Shown here in pieces: positions 35,504-46,100 of a stretch of 64,000 bases of DNA. Under the pieces are notes generated by a model. That model was given only the letters and a program-made list of their open reading frames with translations. It did no database searches and was not told the origin of the DNA. The position numbers and the translations under genes were made by a program. The DNA comes from Candidatus Poribacteria bacterium (lineage in GTDB: Bacteria > Poribacteria > WGA-4E > WGA-3G), in the NCBI GenBank assembly GCA_012270795.1, contig JAAXHO010000213.1:18778-82777 (forward strand). The letters are read 5' to 3'. Every line of letters begins with the position of its first letter. Position 1 is the first letter of the stretch.

Positions 35504-37206
35504 ATGAAAAAAGAACCTATATATTAACAGTAGTATTGTCATTCGTCATTATAACAGTTATTTTCGCACAAATCACTGGCGATATCAATGACGACGGTTC
35601 AGTGAACATTCTTGATCTAACATACATCGCATCATATATTGGAGAGAGTGTTGATGCGACACAAACACCTAATCCAGATATTAACGGTGATGGTACCGTC
35701 AATATATTAGACATTGTCCTCGTTGCTGGTATGATTGGTGATGGAGTATCTGATAAGAATACTCTGGTTTTTGGACGAGGCGGCGATTCCATAACACTTG
35801 ATCCCTCTCAAGTCCTTGATGGAGAATCTGCTAAAGTTTGTGATATGATCTTTGATACACTTGTTCAATATAGAGAAGATACAACAGAAATAGAACCAGC
35901 TTTAGCAGAGATGTGGGATAATTCAGCTGACGGATTGACGTGGACATTTTACATGCGTCACGATGTACAATTCCACGATGGAACCCCTTGCAATGCTTAT
36001 GCAGCTGCTTTTTCATTGAACCGTCCTAACGCTCAGACAGCAAGTTTTTATGGTGAATTTATCAATCAGATTGTTGCAATTGACGAGTTTACGCTGCAAG
36101 TAAATCTTAAGACCCCTTACGCACCTTTTCTAACTCTAATTGCTTCTACTGAAAACTCAATCGTGAGTCCAAACGCTGTTGAAAAATTTGGTGAGGAATT
36201 CGTAAACAATCCTATAGGCACAGGCCCCTTTAAGTTTGTTCAATGGATACGGAATGATAAAATTGAACTTAACGCGAACGAAACACATTGAACAGGAAAA
36301 CCGCATATTGATAAACTTGTTTTCCGCTCAATTCCTGATAACAATATGAGATTCATGGAACTTCAAATGGGTAACATACATGTCATGGAATTTCCAAATC
36401 CAGAGGACTTAACTATAATTCGTAGTGATAACAGACTCGAACTCCTCATGCAACCAAGTCTGAATATTGGGTATCTGGCTATGAATATGGATAAACCTCC
36501 GTTTGACAATCTGAAAGTTCGTCTTGCTATCAATCATGCAATCAATAAAGCAGATATAATAGAACGTCTTTACCAAGGGACAGGAATCCCAGCAAAAAAT
36601 CCAATTCCACCGACATTATGGAGTTATGATGATTCAATTGAAGAATACGCGTATGATCCTGAACTCGCTAAACAACTTCTTATAGAAGCAGGATATCCAG
36701 ATGGGTTTGAAACGACTTTATGGGCACTGCCTATTCCACGGCCATATATACCTAATGGCATGGCACTTGCAGAAGAATTACAAATAGCTTTACGAGTAAT
36801 CGGAATAGAAACTACCATCGTTACTCATGACTGGCCTACCTACATTGAAAAAACAGAAAACGGTGAACATGATATGGCAATGCTTGGTTGGAGTGCAAGT
36901 GCTGACCCTGATAACTTCCTATATTATCTATTGAGTAAGGTTACTGCGCAAAAACCCGCACTGAATATAGCATTTTATCGTAGTGACGAGATGCAAGATG
37001 TACTTGATCAGGCAAGGATAAGCACTGTTCACGACGAACGCGTTCAGTTATACCAACAGGCACAAGCAATTTTCCATAGAGATGTTCCCTGGGTACCATT
37101 AGCACATGCACAACGACTATTGGTAATTGATAAGAATGTCAACAATGTAAAACTTGCACCCTCAGGTTGGAAATATCTGCGTCGTGTATCACTTGAAGCA
37201 GAATAG
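35504..37206 (+). pseudogene. Dockerin-bearing ABC substrate-binding protein paralogue, two lesions
   Basis: A tandem copy of the preceding gene. The natural start is ATG at 35504, after GAAAGG. Adding one A to its six-A run gives the signal peptide MKKRTYILTVVLSFVIITV. Next comes a type I dockerin pair ('DINDDGSVNILDLTYIASYIG' trimmed; 'DINGDGTVNILDIVLVAGM') with Ca-binding loops, then the SBP_bac_5 domain. At 36289-36291 an in-frame TGA stands where the paralogue has Trp (NYWGG against THstopTG). Otherwise the C-terminal half is open to 37206. Either inactive, or repaired by slippage and readthrough. The dockerin inserted between signal peptide and binding domain is unusual. Confidence 0.88.
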
Positions 37207-37225
37207 ATATAATACCTAACACACT

Positions 37226-38266
37226 ATGTTAAAAATAGGTAATTTAGACATACAAGATTTTCCACTACTACTGGCACCGATGGAAGATGTCAGTGATCCG
37301 CCATTTCGCGCCGTATGCAAAGAGAACGGCGCGGATCTCATGTATACCGAATTCATCTCTTCTGAAGCACTCATTAGAGATGCTGCACAGAGTGTCGCAA
37401 AATTAGACATCTTTGAATATGAAAGACCCATCGGTATCCAGATTTTTGGACATGATATTCAGGTAATGCGTGAATCTGTTGAGATCACTGAACGTGTCAA
37501 TCCTGACATCATTGACATAAATTACGGATGTCCTGTTAAGAAAGTAACTTGTAAAGGAGCTGGTGCAGGTATCTTGCAAGACATTCCAAAGATGGTCAGA
37601 ATGACTGCAGAAATGGTGAGAGCAACAGAATTACCAGTGACTGTCAAAACACGTTTAGGTTGGGATGACAATACGAAGCACATCGTTGAAGTTGCTGAGA
37701 GACTTCAGGATGTCGGTATCAAGGCAATTGCAATCCACGGCAGAACACGAAAACAGATGTATAAAGGGGAAGCAGATTGGACACTTATCGGCAAAATTAA
37801 AGATAATCCTAAAATGAATATCCCAGTTTTTGGCAACGGGGATGTAGACAGTCCACAAAAAGCACAAAAAATGCGACAGAAATATGGCGTAGATGGTATC
37901 ATGATCGGCAGGGCTGCTATTGGATACCCTTGGATATTCAATGAGATAAAACACTACTTCACAACAGGTAAAATGCTTCAACCCCCATCAATTGATGAAC
38001 GTATTTCTGTTTTTAGAAAACATATTGATTTTTCCATTAAATGGAAAGGTCTGACACTCGGACTTCTTGAGATGAGACGGCACTATTCTAACTATTTTAA
38101 AGGTATACCTCACATTAAACCCTTTAGAACACGTTTGGTCACCTGTGATAGTTACGATGGTGTATTAGATATCGTTGAGGAAATTCGCACACATGCATAT
38201 CGTTTTCAGGATACATCTAATCAATATTTGATAAACCAGTTTCAATATGAAAATGCCTTGATATAA
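37226..38266 (+). CDS. dusB: tRNA-dihydrouridine synthase
   Basis: The 346-aa flavoenzyme reduces uridine in the tRNA D-loop. It has 'LAPMEDVSDPPFRAVC' at the N-terminus, 'DINYGCPVKKVTCKGAGAGIL' around the catalytic Cys (about residue 103; quoted in part), 'VKTRLGWDD', 'IHGRTRKQMYKGEADW' and 'VFGNGDVDSP', 'IMIGRAAIGYPWIF' for FMN binding. Length and motifs fit the DusB/Nifr3 group. No ribosome-binding site is evident. It is only 19 bases after the broken SBP gene, so it may be read from that transcript. Confidence 0.94.
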   Translation: MLKIGNLDIQDFPLLLAPMEDVSDPPFRAVCKENGADLMYTEFISSEALIRDAAQSVAKLDIFEYERPIGIQIFGHDIQVMRESVEITERVNPDIIDINYGCPVKKVTCKGAGAGILQDIPKMVRMTAEMVRATELPVTVKTRLGWDDNTKHIVEVAERLQDVGIKAIAIHGRTRKQMYKGEADWTLIGKIKDNPKMNIPVFGNGDVDSPQKAQKMRQKYGVDGIMIGRAAIGYPWIFNEIKHYFTTGKMLQPPSIDERISVFRKHIDFSIKWKGLTLGLLEMRRHYSNYFKGIPHIKPFRTRLVTCDSYDGVLDIVEEIRTHAYRFQDTSNQYLINQFQYENALI

Positions 38267-38302
38267 TAACTTCATTGTTCATTTATGGTGAATTATTGGA
38301 TA

Positions 38303-38428
38303 AATTACACACATCTTCTTGTAGGAGCGACCTCTGGTCGCGACCCGGGGAATGCCAAAAGGCATTCATACCTTTGATTTCTTGATTCGGAGGTTGCTCC
38401 TACCTGTGAAAGTGTGTAATTAATTTCA
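38303..38428. repeat. GTAGGAGCGACC inverted repeat within AAATTACACAC termini
   Basis: TGTAGGAGCGACCTC and GAGGTTGCTCCTAC are inverted copies, surrounded by AAATTACACAC and GTGTGTAATT. The inner hairpin recurs at 40709-40843 with different flanks. It lies between dusB and dapF. Confidence 0.65.
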
Positions 38429-38471
38429 TAATCTACCATAGTATCTACAGGTATAAATGTAAGGAATTAAT

Positions 38472-39305
38472 ATGGACAAGATACCTTTTATGAAACTTAG
38501 TGGAGCGGGTAACGACTTTGTTATTATAAACAACCTTAACCACATCATTGATAGCACTAATTCAGAATTTTTGAGTTTTGTAACTAAAATATGTCAACGT
38601 CGAATGTCAGTAGGTGCAGATGGAGTTCTACTCGTAGAACCGACAGAAGATGCTGATTTTCGGATGCGTTATTTCAACGCAGATGGCGGCGAGGCTGAAA
38701 CCTGTGGTAACGGCGCACGTTGTATCTCTAAATTTGCATTCTTGAATGGAATCGTTCCAAAACAGATGCGATTTTTAACAAATGCAGGAATATATGAAGC
38801 GGAAATTGTTGGTGACAACGTTAAAGTACGTATGAGCGATCCAACAGATTTACGTATAAATGTACCACTGCAACTTGAAGACGGCGTACACAAAGTTGGT
38901 TTCGCGAATAGTGGGGTCCCACATGTTGTTTTCTTAGTGGACGATTTGAAATCTACCGATGTTTTTGATCTTGGACAGCAAACTCGCTATCACAATGACT
39001 TCAAACCCGCAGGTACAAACGCCAATTTTATCACGGTTCACTCAGAAGAACTAATTGAAATTCGCACTTATGAACGTGGTGTTGAAAATGAGACACTCGC
39101 TTGCGGCACGGGGTCTATCGCATCAGCAATTGTATCAGCAACTTTGGGGAAGGTAGAATCACCGGTTTCTGTAAAAACTGCAAGTGGCGTTGTGTTGAAA
39201 ATACATTTCGATTTAGAAGAAAATGAAGCAAAAAACGTGTATCTTGAAGGTGATGCACGTGTAATTTTCGCAGGAGAACTCACATCAGCCGCATGGAATT
39301 ATTAG
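38472..39305 (+). CDS. dapF: Diaminopimelate epimerase
   Basis: The 277-aa enzyme interconverts LL- and meso-diaminopimelate for lysine and peptidoglycan. Both catalytic Cys are present: 'EAETCGNGARCIS' (about residue 79) and 'TLACGTGSIASA' (about residue 217). 'MKLSGAGNDFVIINN' opens the protein as usual. AAGGAATTAAT precedes the ATG. The gene is followed 200 bases later by dapA in the same orientation, with a mobile repeat between them, so a split lysine pathway pair rather than a tight operon. Confidence 0.96.
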   Translation: MDKIPFMKLSGAGNDFVIINNLNHIIDSTNSEFLSFVTKICQRRMSVGADGVLLVEPTEDADFRMRYFNADGGEAETCGNGARCISKFAFLNGIVPKQMRFLTNAGIYEAEIVGDNVKVRMSDPTDLRINVPLQLEDGVHKVGFANSGVPHVVFLVDDLKSTDVFDLGQQTRYHNDFKPAGTNANFITVHSEELIEIRTYERGVENETLACGTGSIASAIVSATLGKVESPVSVKTASGVVLKIHFDLEENEAKNVYLEGDARVIFAGELTSAAWNY

Positions 39306-39333
39306 TCAGAAAAACCTATATAATCATAAAATA

Positions 39334-39478
39334 ACTCAAGTTGCTACCTATTTTTTGTTGGAGGGGTTTCTAACCCCGATTGATCACAGAAAAACAACGA
39401 ATTTTGATGCGTTTTGTCATAAATCGGGGTTAGAAACCCCTCCAACAAGAGTATTCTAAAGTAGGTGGCAACTTAGGT
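39334..39478. mobile_element. Miniature inverted-repeat element (family B) with 7-bp target duplication
   Basis: The 145-bp element has inverted ends ACTCAAGTTGCTACCTA and TAGGTGGCAACTTAGGT and contains two inverted copies of the arm TTGGAGGGGTTTCTAACCCC. TAAAATA flanks it on both sides (39327-39333 and 39479-39485). A second copy, at 56386-56537, has its own 7-bp duplication. It lies between dapF and dapA, and its right flank holds the start of the dapA leader. Confidence 0.85.
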
Positions 39479-39503
39479 TAAAATAACCATCAAGGAGGAA
39501 TAC

Positions 39504-40379
39504 ATGTTTGAGGGGTCTTTTGTTGCACTCGTTACACCTTTTAAGGACGATGAATCGTTAGATGAAGGAAAGCTAAGAGAACTGATTCAGTTTCAGATTG
39601 AAGGCGGAACACACGGCATCGTCCCGTGTGGCACAACCGGAGAATCCCCTTCCCTTTCCGAAGCTGAACACGACAGAGTTATTGAAATCACCGTTGATAC
39701 AGTAAATGGGAAGTTACCTGTCATCGCTGGTACTGGTTCAAATTCTACGACGCGAACACTGCGCGCTACAAAACACGCAAAAGCAGCGGGGGCAGATGCA
39801 GCACTCATTGTTACCCCATACTACAACAAACCCACACAAGATGGACTGTACGCTCATTACATGAAAATTGCAGATTCTGTTGACATCCCTATTGTGGTAT
39901 ACAACGTACCTGGACGGTGTGGTACTGACATTCTATCACCTACGATTGCACGTCTTGCAGAACATCCTAACATTGTCGCATTAAAAGAAGCAACGGGTGA
40001 ACTCAAACGCGCAAGTGAAGTCGTCAACATGTGTCCCGAAGACTTTGTTGTACTATCTGGAGACGATGTTAACACGCTTCCAATCTTGGTTGTAGGTGGT
40101 AAAGGTGTAATCTCGGTTGTAGCTAACATTGCCCCCGCAGATGTAGCGGAAATGTGTAATGCTTTTCATGCTGGTAACCTTGACCTTGCAAGAAAAATCC
40201 ATTATAAGACCTTTCCGTTGGCAGTTAATCTCTTTATTGAAACAAATCCAATCCCTGCCAAAACTGCCCTCATGTTAATGGGTAAACTCAATGGAAAAGT
40301 CCGACTCCCACTTGCCCCGATGACACCTGCGAATCTTGAATCCCTCCGAAAGACGCTTACGGAAACAGGATTGATTTAA
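39504..40379 (+). CDS. dapA: 4-hydroxy-tetrahydrodipicolinate synthase
   Basis: The 291-aa class I aldolase condenses pyruvate with aspartate semialdehyde. It shows 'GTTGESPSLSEAEHDRVIE', 'VTPYYNKPTQDGLYAHY' with the proton-relay Tyr, 'YNVPGRCGTDI', and the Schiff-base lysine in 'IVALKEATGELKR' (about residue 161). Length fits exactly. AAGGAGGAATACATG marks the start. With dapF just upstream it supports a diaminopimelate route. The family also contains sugar-acid aldolases, but the GTTGE and YNVPGR motifs fit DapA well. Confidence 0.94.
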   Translation: MFEGSFVALVTPFKDDESLDEGKLRELIQFQIEGGTHGIVPCGTTGESPSLSEAEHDRVIEITVDTVNGKLPVIAGTGSNSTTRTLRATKHAKAAGADAALIVTPYYNKPTQDGLYAHYMKIADSVDIPIVVYNVPGRCGTDILSPTIARLAEHPNIVALKEATGELKRASEVVNMCPEDFVVLSGDDVNTLPILVVGGKGVISVVANIAPADVAEMCNAFHAGNLDLARKIHYKTFPLAVNLFIETNPIPAKTALMLMGKLNGKVRLPLAPMTPANLESLRKTLTETGLI

Positions 40380-40388
40380 TGCAAATGT

Positions 40389-40889
40389 AATACCATTTCT
40401 AATTGATAATGTCTCTTTTTTGTAGCACAAACTTTTAGTTTGGGTTTCCATATTAGATTACATTTCACAAAAACCTGTAATGCGACATCTTTTATTAGAA
40501 TTGGTATAATTTCAAAATGTGAACATACGAGGAATCTCATAAAAAGGGTTTTATTGTCCATTTCAACAGCACCAGCGGTGCGATAGGTGTATAAAAAACA
40601 ATACAAACGAAAACACGAAAACTGTCCAAACTATAGTAATAACAATTCTAATAAATATTTTCTCATTAAGGAATTCCACTGTTATCGCTGGTTGAAGGTC
40701 TCTCTTCGGTAGGAGCGACCTCCCGGTCGCGACCCGGGGAATGCCATAGGGCGAATGCGCTTGGTAGAATACACGTGTGGTATTCTACATGATTCTACAT
40801 GATTCGCCATGATTCATACCGTTGATTTGGAGGTCGCTCCTACCATATCTCTACAGGTAATGAGATATTATCAATTAGAAATGGTATAA
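40389..40889. repeat. Composite repeat of the TACCATTTCTAATTGATA family
   Basis: Outer inverted ends AATACCATTTCTAATTGATAA and TTATCAATTAGAAATGGTAT enclose 500 bases, including a shorter unit ending TTAGAATTGGTATAAT at about 40510 and the GTAGGAGCGACC hairpin at 40709-40843. No gene is supported in 40380-40904; the 76-aa minus-strand track ORF lies within it and lacks a ribosome-binding site. Confidence 0.65.
40709..40843. repeat. GTAGGAGCGACCTCC inverted repeat
   Basis: GTAGGAGCGACCTC and GAGGTCGCTCCTAC are perfect complements; the interior contains CGCGACCCGGGGAATGCC, also found at 38335. Between the arms is a duplicated CATGATTC(TA)CATGATTC stretch. Confidence 0.65.
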
Positions 40890-40904
40890 GATCAAGGAAA
40901 ATTC

Positions 40905-41999
40905 ATGAGGAAAAATATGAAAAAATTTATCAAATTTGTGCTTATAGGTGTAGTGTCAATTGTGGTAGTAATTGCCATCGCTGTAGTATATATGTTTTGG
41001 CAAATGGGACAACCTCTCTATACATTTGGTTCTGTCAGCGCAGGTGAGAACTTACGAGCTCCGTTGGAACCACCAGAACAAACTGATTCGTCAGTGTGGC
41101 GCGTGGAATCCGATATATCGCTTCACTTCAACGCGTATGGTGAAGGTAGACCTGTCGTCATTGTTCACGGTGGACCAGGGATCCCTTATGCAAACGCATG
41201 GAAAGGATTAGAATCGTTGGAGGAACAATTTACATTCTATTACTACCATCAACGAGGTGCGGGGGACTCAACCAGACCAATTAACCGGTTCGAATCAAAG
41301 AATTATCCGAAAAATATGACAGCACTTGAGCAAACACTTGGCATCGGGGCACAGATTGCAGATATAGAACGCATCCGCCGTATCCTCAATGAAGAGAAAT
41401 TATTGTTAATCGGACATTCCTTCGGGGGTTTTATCGCCGCACTGTACGCAGCAGAATTTCCTGAACAGGTGGAGAAGATGATTCTTATTGCCCCCGCAGG
41501 TATGCTGACACCACCACAGAAGGAAAACAACATATTTGATGCTGTCAGGGACAGAATCCCTGTAAATGAACAAGCTAAGTATAACTCCCTCGTCAAAGAA
41601 TACTTCAATTTCGGAGGCATTTTTTCTAAATCGGATAGCGATCTTGTAGATTTACATACGCAAGTAGGGCACTATCTCTTGAAGGGGATGGGATATGATA
41701 TTTCCCTTATGGATGCGCCGCCTACTCCAGGTGGATGGAGTTCATTTGCCGTTTATTTCAGCACTGGCAAATCACCAGATTACCGCGATGCCGTTGCAAA
41801 TATAACAGCACCAACCCTAATTTTGCACGGAGATGACGATGATATTTCCCTGAAGGGTAGCAAGGAATACGAGGAGTCTATTCCAAATGCGAAGTTTGTA
41901 TCTATCGGTTGTTCCGATACAACTTCTATTTCTGGACATTTTATATTTGACGATTGCCCAGATCAGTTTGCCGAAGCTGTTAGAGAATTTCTTGACTGA
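40905..41999 (+). CDS. Alpha/beta hydrolase (proline iminopeptidase-like), membrane-anchored
   Basis: The 364-aa protein has an N-terminal membrane anchor ('FVLIGVVSIVVVIAIAVVYM', about residues 10-30) and a hydrolase fold: oxyanion-side 'IVHGGPGIPYANAW', 'QRGAGDSTRP', nucleophile elbow 'LIGHSFGGFIAAL' (Ser near residue 170), acidic residue in 'LILHGDDDDIS', and the His in 'SISGHFIFDDCP'. HGGPG and the elbow match proline iminopeptidases and related amidases. AAGGAAAATTC precedes ATG. The gene overlaps the convergent patatin gene by 37 bases at the 3' end. Confidence 0.88.
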   Translation: MRKNMKKFIKFVLIGVVSIVVVIAIAVVYMFWQMGQPLYTFGSVSAGENLRAPLEPPEQTDSSVWRVESDISLHFNAYGEGRPVVIVHGGPGIPYANAWKGLESLEEQFTFYYYHQRGAGDSTRPINRFESKNYPKNMTALEQTLGIGAQIADIERIRRILNEEKLLLIGHSFGGFIAALYAAEFPEQVEKMILIAPAGMLTPPQKENNIFDAVRDRIPVNEQAKYNSLVKEYFNFGGIFSKSDSDLVDLHTQVGHYLLKGMGYDISLMDAPPTPGGWSSFAVYFSTGKSPDYRDAVANITAPTLILHGDDDDISLKGSKEYEESIPNAKFVSIGCSDTTSISGHFIFDDCPDQFAEAVREFLD

Positions 42000-42913
42000 C
42001 AAATAAATGCTTCTATTTTTGAAACATGTTCGGTGAAATCTCTTTCAGCGAGCGTTTTCAATTTTTCTAAATGCACAACTGTATCTATATCCCAAAAATC
42101 TATTTCTGGGTCTATACGCAAATAATTGTCTTGCAATAGGCGTGTCATCATATTAGCGGATGAATGAGATTGTAAAGTCATCACATACGAAACTAATTTC
42201 ACACCACCCCAACCCGAAAGAAAACCCCAACCGTTTTTGTTACGATACATAGATGTGGAATGTCCCGTACCTATTGACAGAATCCTTATTTGCGATACCT
42301 TTTTCCCAAAAATTGTAAGTGCTTCTACATAAGCTGCAATTGAAGGATTATTTGCCCATAGTCCTCCATCTGCTAATAACCGATCATTCACTATTTTCGG
42401 TGCGAAAAATGTCGGCGCAGCGCATGATGCCACGATTGCATCAAGTAAACACACATGTCCATTTGAATGATCGGATTCACTCAGTTTTTCAGCATAGTTC
42501 GATCTAAAAACATGCAACTCACTTTTAGTAATTTCTGAGCTTGTTATTAACAAAGGTGTGGATATTTCTGATAACGGTTTTGCCGGTATATGTTTAGCGA
42601 TTATTTGCAACAACTTTTCGTTTGAATACTTGCTGAATAACAACTGATTTCGATACCATTTCCTTTGAAATATCTCATGTGTTTCAGATTCAAATAGCTC
42701 GACGATTTCATCCATAGATATATCTGAAACTGCTGCATCTGCAATGATTGAACCCGTGCTTGTGCCTGCAATGAGATGAAAGCAGTCCTTGATTCGCACA
42801 CCAAGTTCATGTTCTATTTTAGCAAGTAATTGAGCAGTATAAATGCCGCGTGTACCGCCGCCATCTAATGCAAGAATATGAAAGGTTTCTGAGTTTTTCA
42901 TTAGGCTTCCCAT
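41963..42913 (-). CDS. Patatin-like phospholipase
   Basis: The 316-aa protein has the patatin Gly-rich loop 'ALDGGGTRGIYTAQLL' (about residues 14-29), the Ser nucleophile in 'IAGTSTGSIIAD' (GxSxG, about residue 51) and the Asp of the dyad in 'LLADGGLWANNPS' (DGG, about residue 183). It would hydrolyse acyl esters of phospholipids, probably at the membrane. Alternative start at 42901 (MKNSETF). It resembles patatins used as effectors in CBASS immunity, but no nucleotidyltransferase gene is nearby, so a housekeeping lipase is as likely. Confidence 0.88.
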   Translation of the reverse strand: MGSLMKNSETFHILALDGGGTRGIYTAQLLAKIEHELGVRIKDCFHLIAGTSTGSIIADAAVSDISMDEIVELFESETHEIFQRKWYRNQLLFSKYSNEKLLQIIAKHIPAKPLSEISTPLLITSSEITKSELHVFRSNYAEKLSESDHSNGHVCLLDAIVASCAAPTFFAPKIVNDRLLADGGLWANNPSIAAYVEALTIFGKKVSQIRILSIGTGHSTSMYRNKNGWGFLSGWGGVKLVSYVMTLQSHSSANMMTRLLQDNYLRIDPEIDFWDIDTVVHLEKLKTLAERDFTEHVSKIEAFICQSRNSLTASAN

Positions 42914-42988
42914 TTAGTTTTAATCACATATTCAAGGTATCACATTTTCTTATGAAAATCAATTGATTCTACGAAAACTCTTATTGCC

Positions 42989-43018
42989 TTGACAATGACA
43001 AGAATAATATAGTATTCT
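42989..43018 (+). promoter_or_regulatory. Sigma70-like promoter (TTGACA-18-TATTCT)
   Basis: TTGACA at 42989 and TATTCT at 43013 with an 18-base spacer lie about 86 bases before the UPF0182 start codon, between divergent genes. Confidence 0.5.
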
Positions 43019-43103
43019 ATTTATAGAGCATAAAAAACCTTACAGTATAGGTTGTTATTGAGGAAAAGCAAGACATAAATTTTTATCTGTGGAGACAACA
43101 ATT

Positions 43104-46100
43104 ATGACACCGGATATAGCGATAGCTTGGTTATTAAGTAATCTAATCCTAATCGGTATTACACTTGTATGGGGTATTTTCAGGTATCGTCGCGGAATCT
43201 GGTATAGAAAATTAGTGCTGAAATTTCAAGCATACCTCCTGTGGGGTATAGGCGTTATTGCCCTTATCAGCAGTTTCTATCCATTTGCATATCTCTATTC
43301 AGAACATCTCTGGTATTTTGAGGACGTTGGCAATGCCGATGTTTTCTGGACTATAAGAAAAATAAAGTGGGGTCTTTTCGCTGGTTTTTTCTTTGTTGCT
43401 GTAGCATTTATGAATGTGAATGCTATAATAGCTAATCGTCTATGTCCTGAACCACGAGAGTTTTCACGTTGGACCCAGGAACGAACAAAATCCTTTCATC
43501 GGTCGCTTGTGGTTGGTACAGTCCTACTTGCTATTATTCTTGCTGTACCGATGATGTCCCTACATGACACCTTCATCCGTTTTTTTGAACGTCCCTCAGA
43601 ACAAATTGAACCTTTCTTGTATGGAAAAGACCGTAACTTTTATCTATTTTCTTTTCCTGTTCATCAAGCGGTAAGCCTTTGGGTTCAAATACTGCTGTGG
43701 GTTACTTGTGCAGTTGTGGGTTTGCTTTACAACTTTTACTATCGGCGTGATGCACGTTCAATGGGACGCGTAAAAAGACATATCGTATTACACGGTAGTT
43801 TTTTATGGTTGATATTATTAGTTGTGGAGGTTTGGCGTAGCCATGTGCATCTCTGGAGCAAAGTATATACAAAATCCGCTACACCAACACTTAGCCACTT
43901 ATTTGGTTTATTTTATATGGATGCACAACTGGAGTTATCCACACTGATTTATTGTGCAATTTTACTTGGTATTGGTGTGCTTCTCCTTGTTAATCTCTTC
44001 TGGAGAAGGCGGCTTTTATGGTATGGGGCATTAGTTGTGTGGTGTGTTGGTTATCTTTCACTTATACATGTTTTTCCACGCGCAATACACTTTGCCAACG
44101 TTCAATCACATGACTTTATACCAGAAGAACAGCATCTACAAACGCACATCGATTCCACCCGTTCAGCATTTGACTTGAATGATATTATCCAAAGAAACTA
44201 TACTGCTGGACCAGCTACTTTGGAATTAGTGAATAATGAGAAAAATAGAGAAGTATTGGAAAATGTTCAACTTTGGGACAGACGTGTCCTCTTTGATATA
44301 CTCAGGGCAGAACATCTTGTTCGTCACCATAATTATCATCCATATACCGATATAGACAGATACAGGATTACAGTAACACCTAAAGAATCTGACAAGGAAA
44401 ACAATGAAGAAACCCTACCAATACAACAATACAGACAAGTCTTAATTGCAGCTCGTGAGATACAACCGGATCCTCAAGTCCAAGGTAGACGTGGTAATTG
44501 GGGTAAACGAAAACTTGGTTTTACACACGGTTACGGTGTTTATGTTGCTCCTGCTAATGCAATTGATGAGAAAAACTCACCAGTTTTTTGGTCAGAAGTT
44601 AAACTTAACCCAACAAAGTTAAAAAATGAAACTGTTGCCACCTATCCAGAATTAGAAATAACACATCCACGTATTTACTACGGTGAGTTGACAAGTGATT
44701 ATGTAATAGCAAAGACAAAAGCAAGTGAATATGATTATGAATCTGAAGTAACACTTACTGCGGGCAACGGAAATGAAGTTAAAGCAACGCCTGAAACCGA
44801 TATAGATGCAGGATACCACTATGATGGTATGGGGGGAGTTCAGTTATCAGGATGGTTCCGCCGCCTCTGTTTTTCAGTCCGTTTCCTCGATTTCCAAATA
44901 ATATACAACAAGAATACAGTTCTATTACCCGAAAGTAGAATCTTGTATTGGAGGAAAATTGGAACTCGACGTGGTCAGAAAGTAGTTTCTGACCGAATTT
45001 CGCGAATTGCTCCATTTCTTGAATACGATCCTGATCCATATATAGTAATAGATAATGGCCAACTTTGGTGGATAGTAGATTTTTATATTACAAGTCAATG
45101 GTATCCGAATTCACAATTCTATGAAGATGACACTGCTGAAATACCCCCTAACTTACAAGATGCTGAAGTCCGATATAAGAAGTTCAATTATATACGTAAT
45201 TCTGGTGTAGCAATTGTCAATGCTTTTTCTGGTGAAGTAAACTTCTATGCTGTTAAGCAGAATGAATCCATTATGCAAACATATCAGAAAACTTTTCCGA
45301 ATCTATTTAAGGGTTTTGACCAAATGCCTGAAGGGCTCCGAGCCCATCTACGATTCCCCGACTATCTCACAAGAATTCAAGCAAATATGTATAAATATTA
45401 TCATGTTACAGATGCAAGAAGTTTTTATGATAAAGGACTACAGTTGAAAATTCCTCAGGAAGTATACGGTGCAGCCAAGAAAACAAAAGACGGACCAAAA
45501 TGGAATGATGATCAAGAAATGATGCCATATTATGCAATGATTAGATTGCCAGGCGAAGAGGACCTTGAGTTCGTCAATATGATTCCTTTTACTCCAGACG
45601 CAAAAGAATTTGATATGAAAGCTTGGATGGTGGTACGTTGTGATGCTCCACATTACGGTGAACGCATTGTATTTACTCTTAATAACACACCTGATATCAA
45701 AGGTCCGAAGCATGTAGAAGACCTAATAACAAGTCAACTATCCGAAGAATTCCTTAAAATGCATTCGGGAAATTTAGTCATTCGTGGTGCACTCTATTTT
45801 ATTCCACTTGAGGAAGGTATAATATACGTTGAATCAATTTATCAAAAACCGGATACAACTGAAAATGCAGAGAAGGATGAAGATGATCGTCCGAAACGTC
45901 CAATACTGAAGCACATAGTTGCTTCTGCAAATGATAAATTAGCTACCGACCCCGATTTTAATGAATCATTGAAAAAAGTAATTGAACTGGGACTGAAAAC
46001 TGAGGAGGCAACTACCACTGAAGTAGAAAATACACCAGACGAGGAAAAAGAACCTACTTTGTCAGAGCGGATTACTTTGCTTGTACAAGCCTTAGAGGAA

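Noticed and set aside
35504-36291. TGA read as tryptophan (alternative genetic code)
   Set aside because: TGA ends other genes normally here (40905-41999, 43104-46196), and the other in-frame TGA aligns with Arg, not Trp.
41963-42913. CBASS immune effector patatin
   Set aside because: No CD-NTase, Cap or other immune gene nearby.
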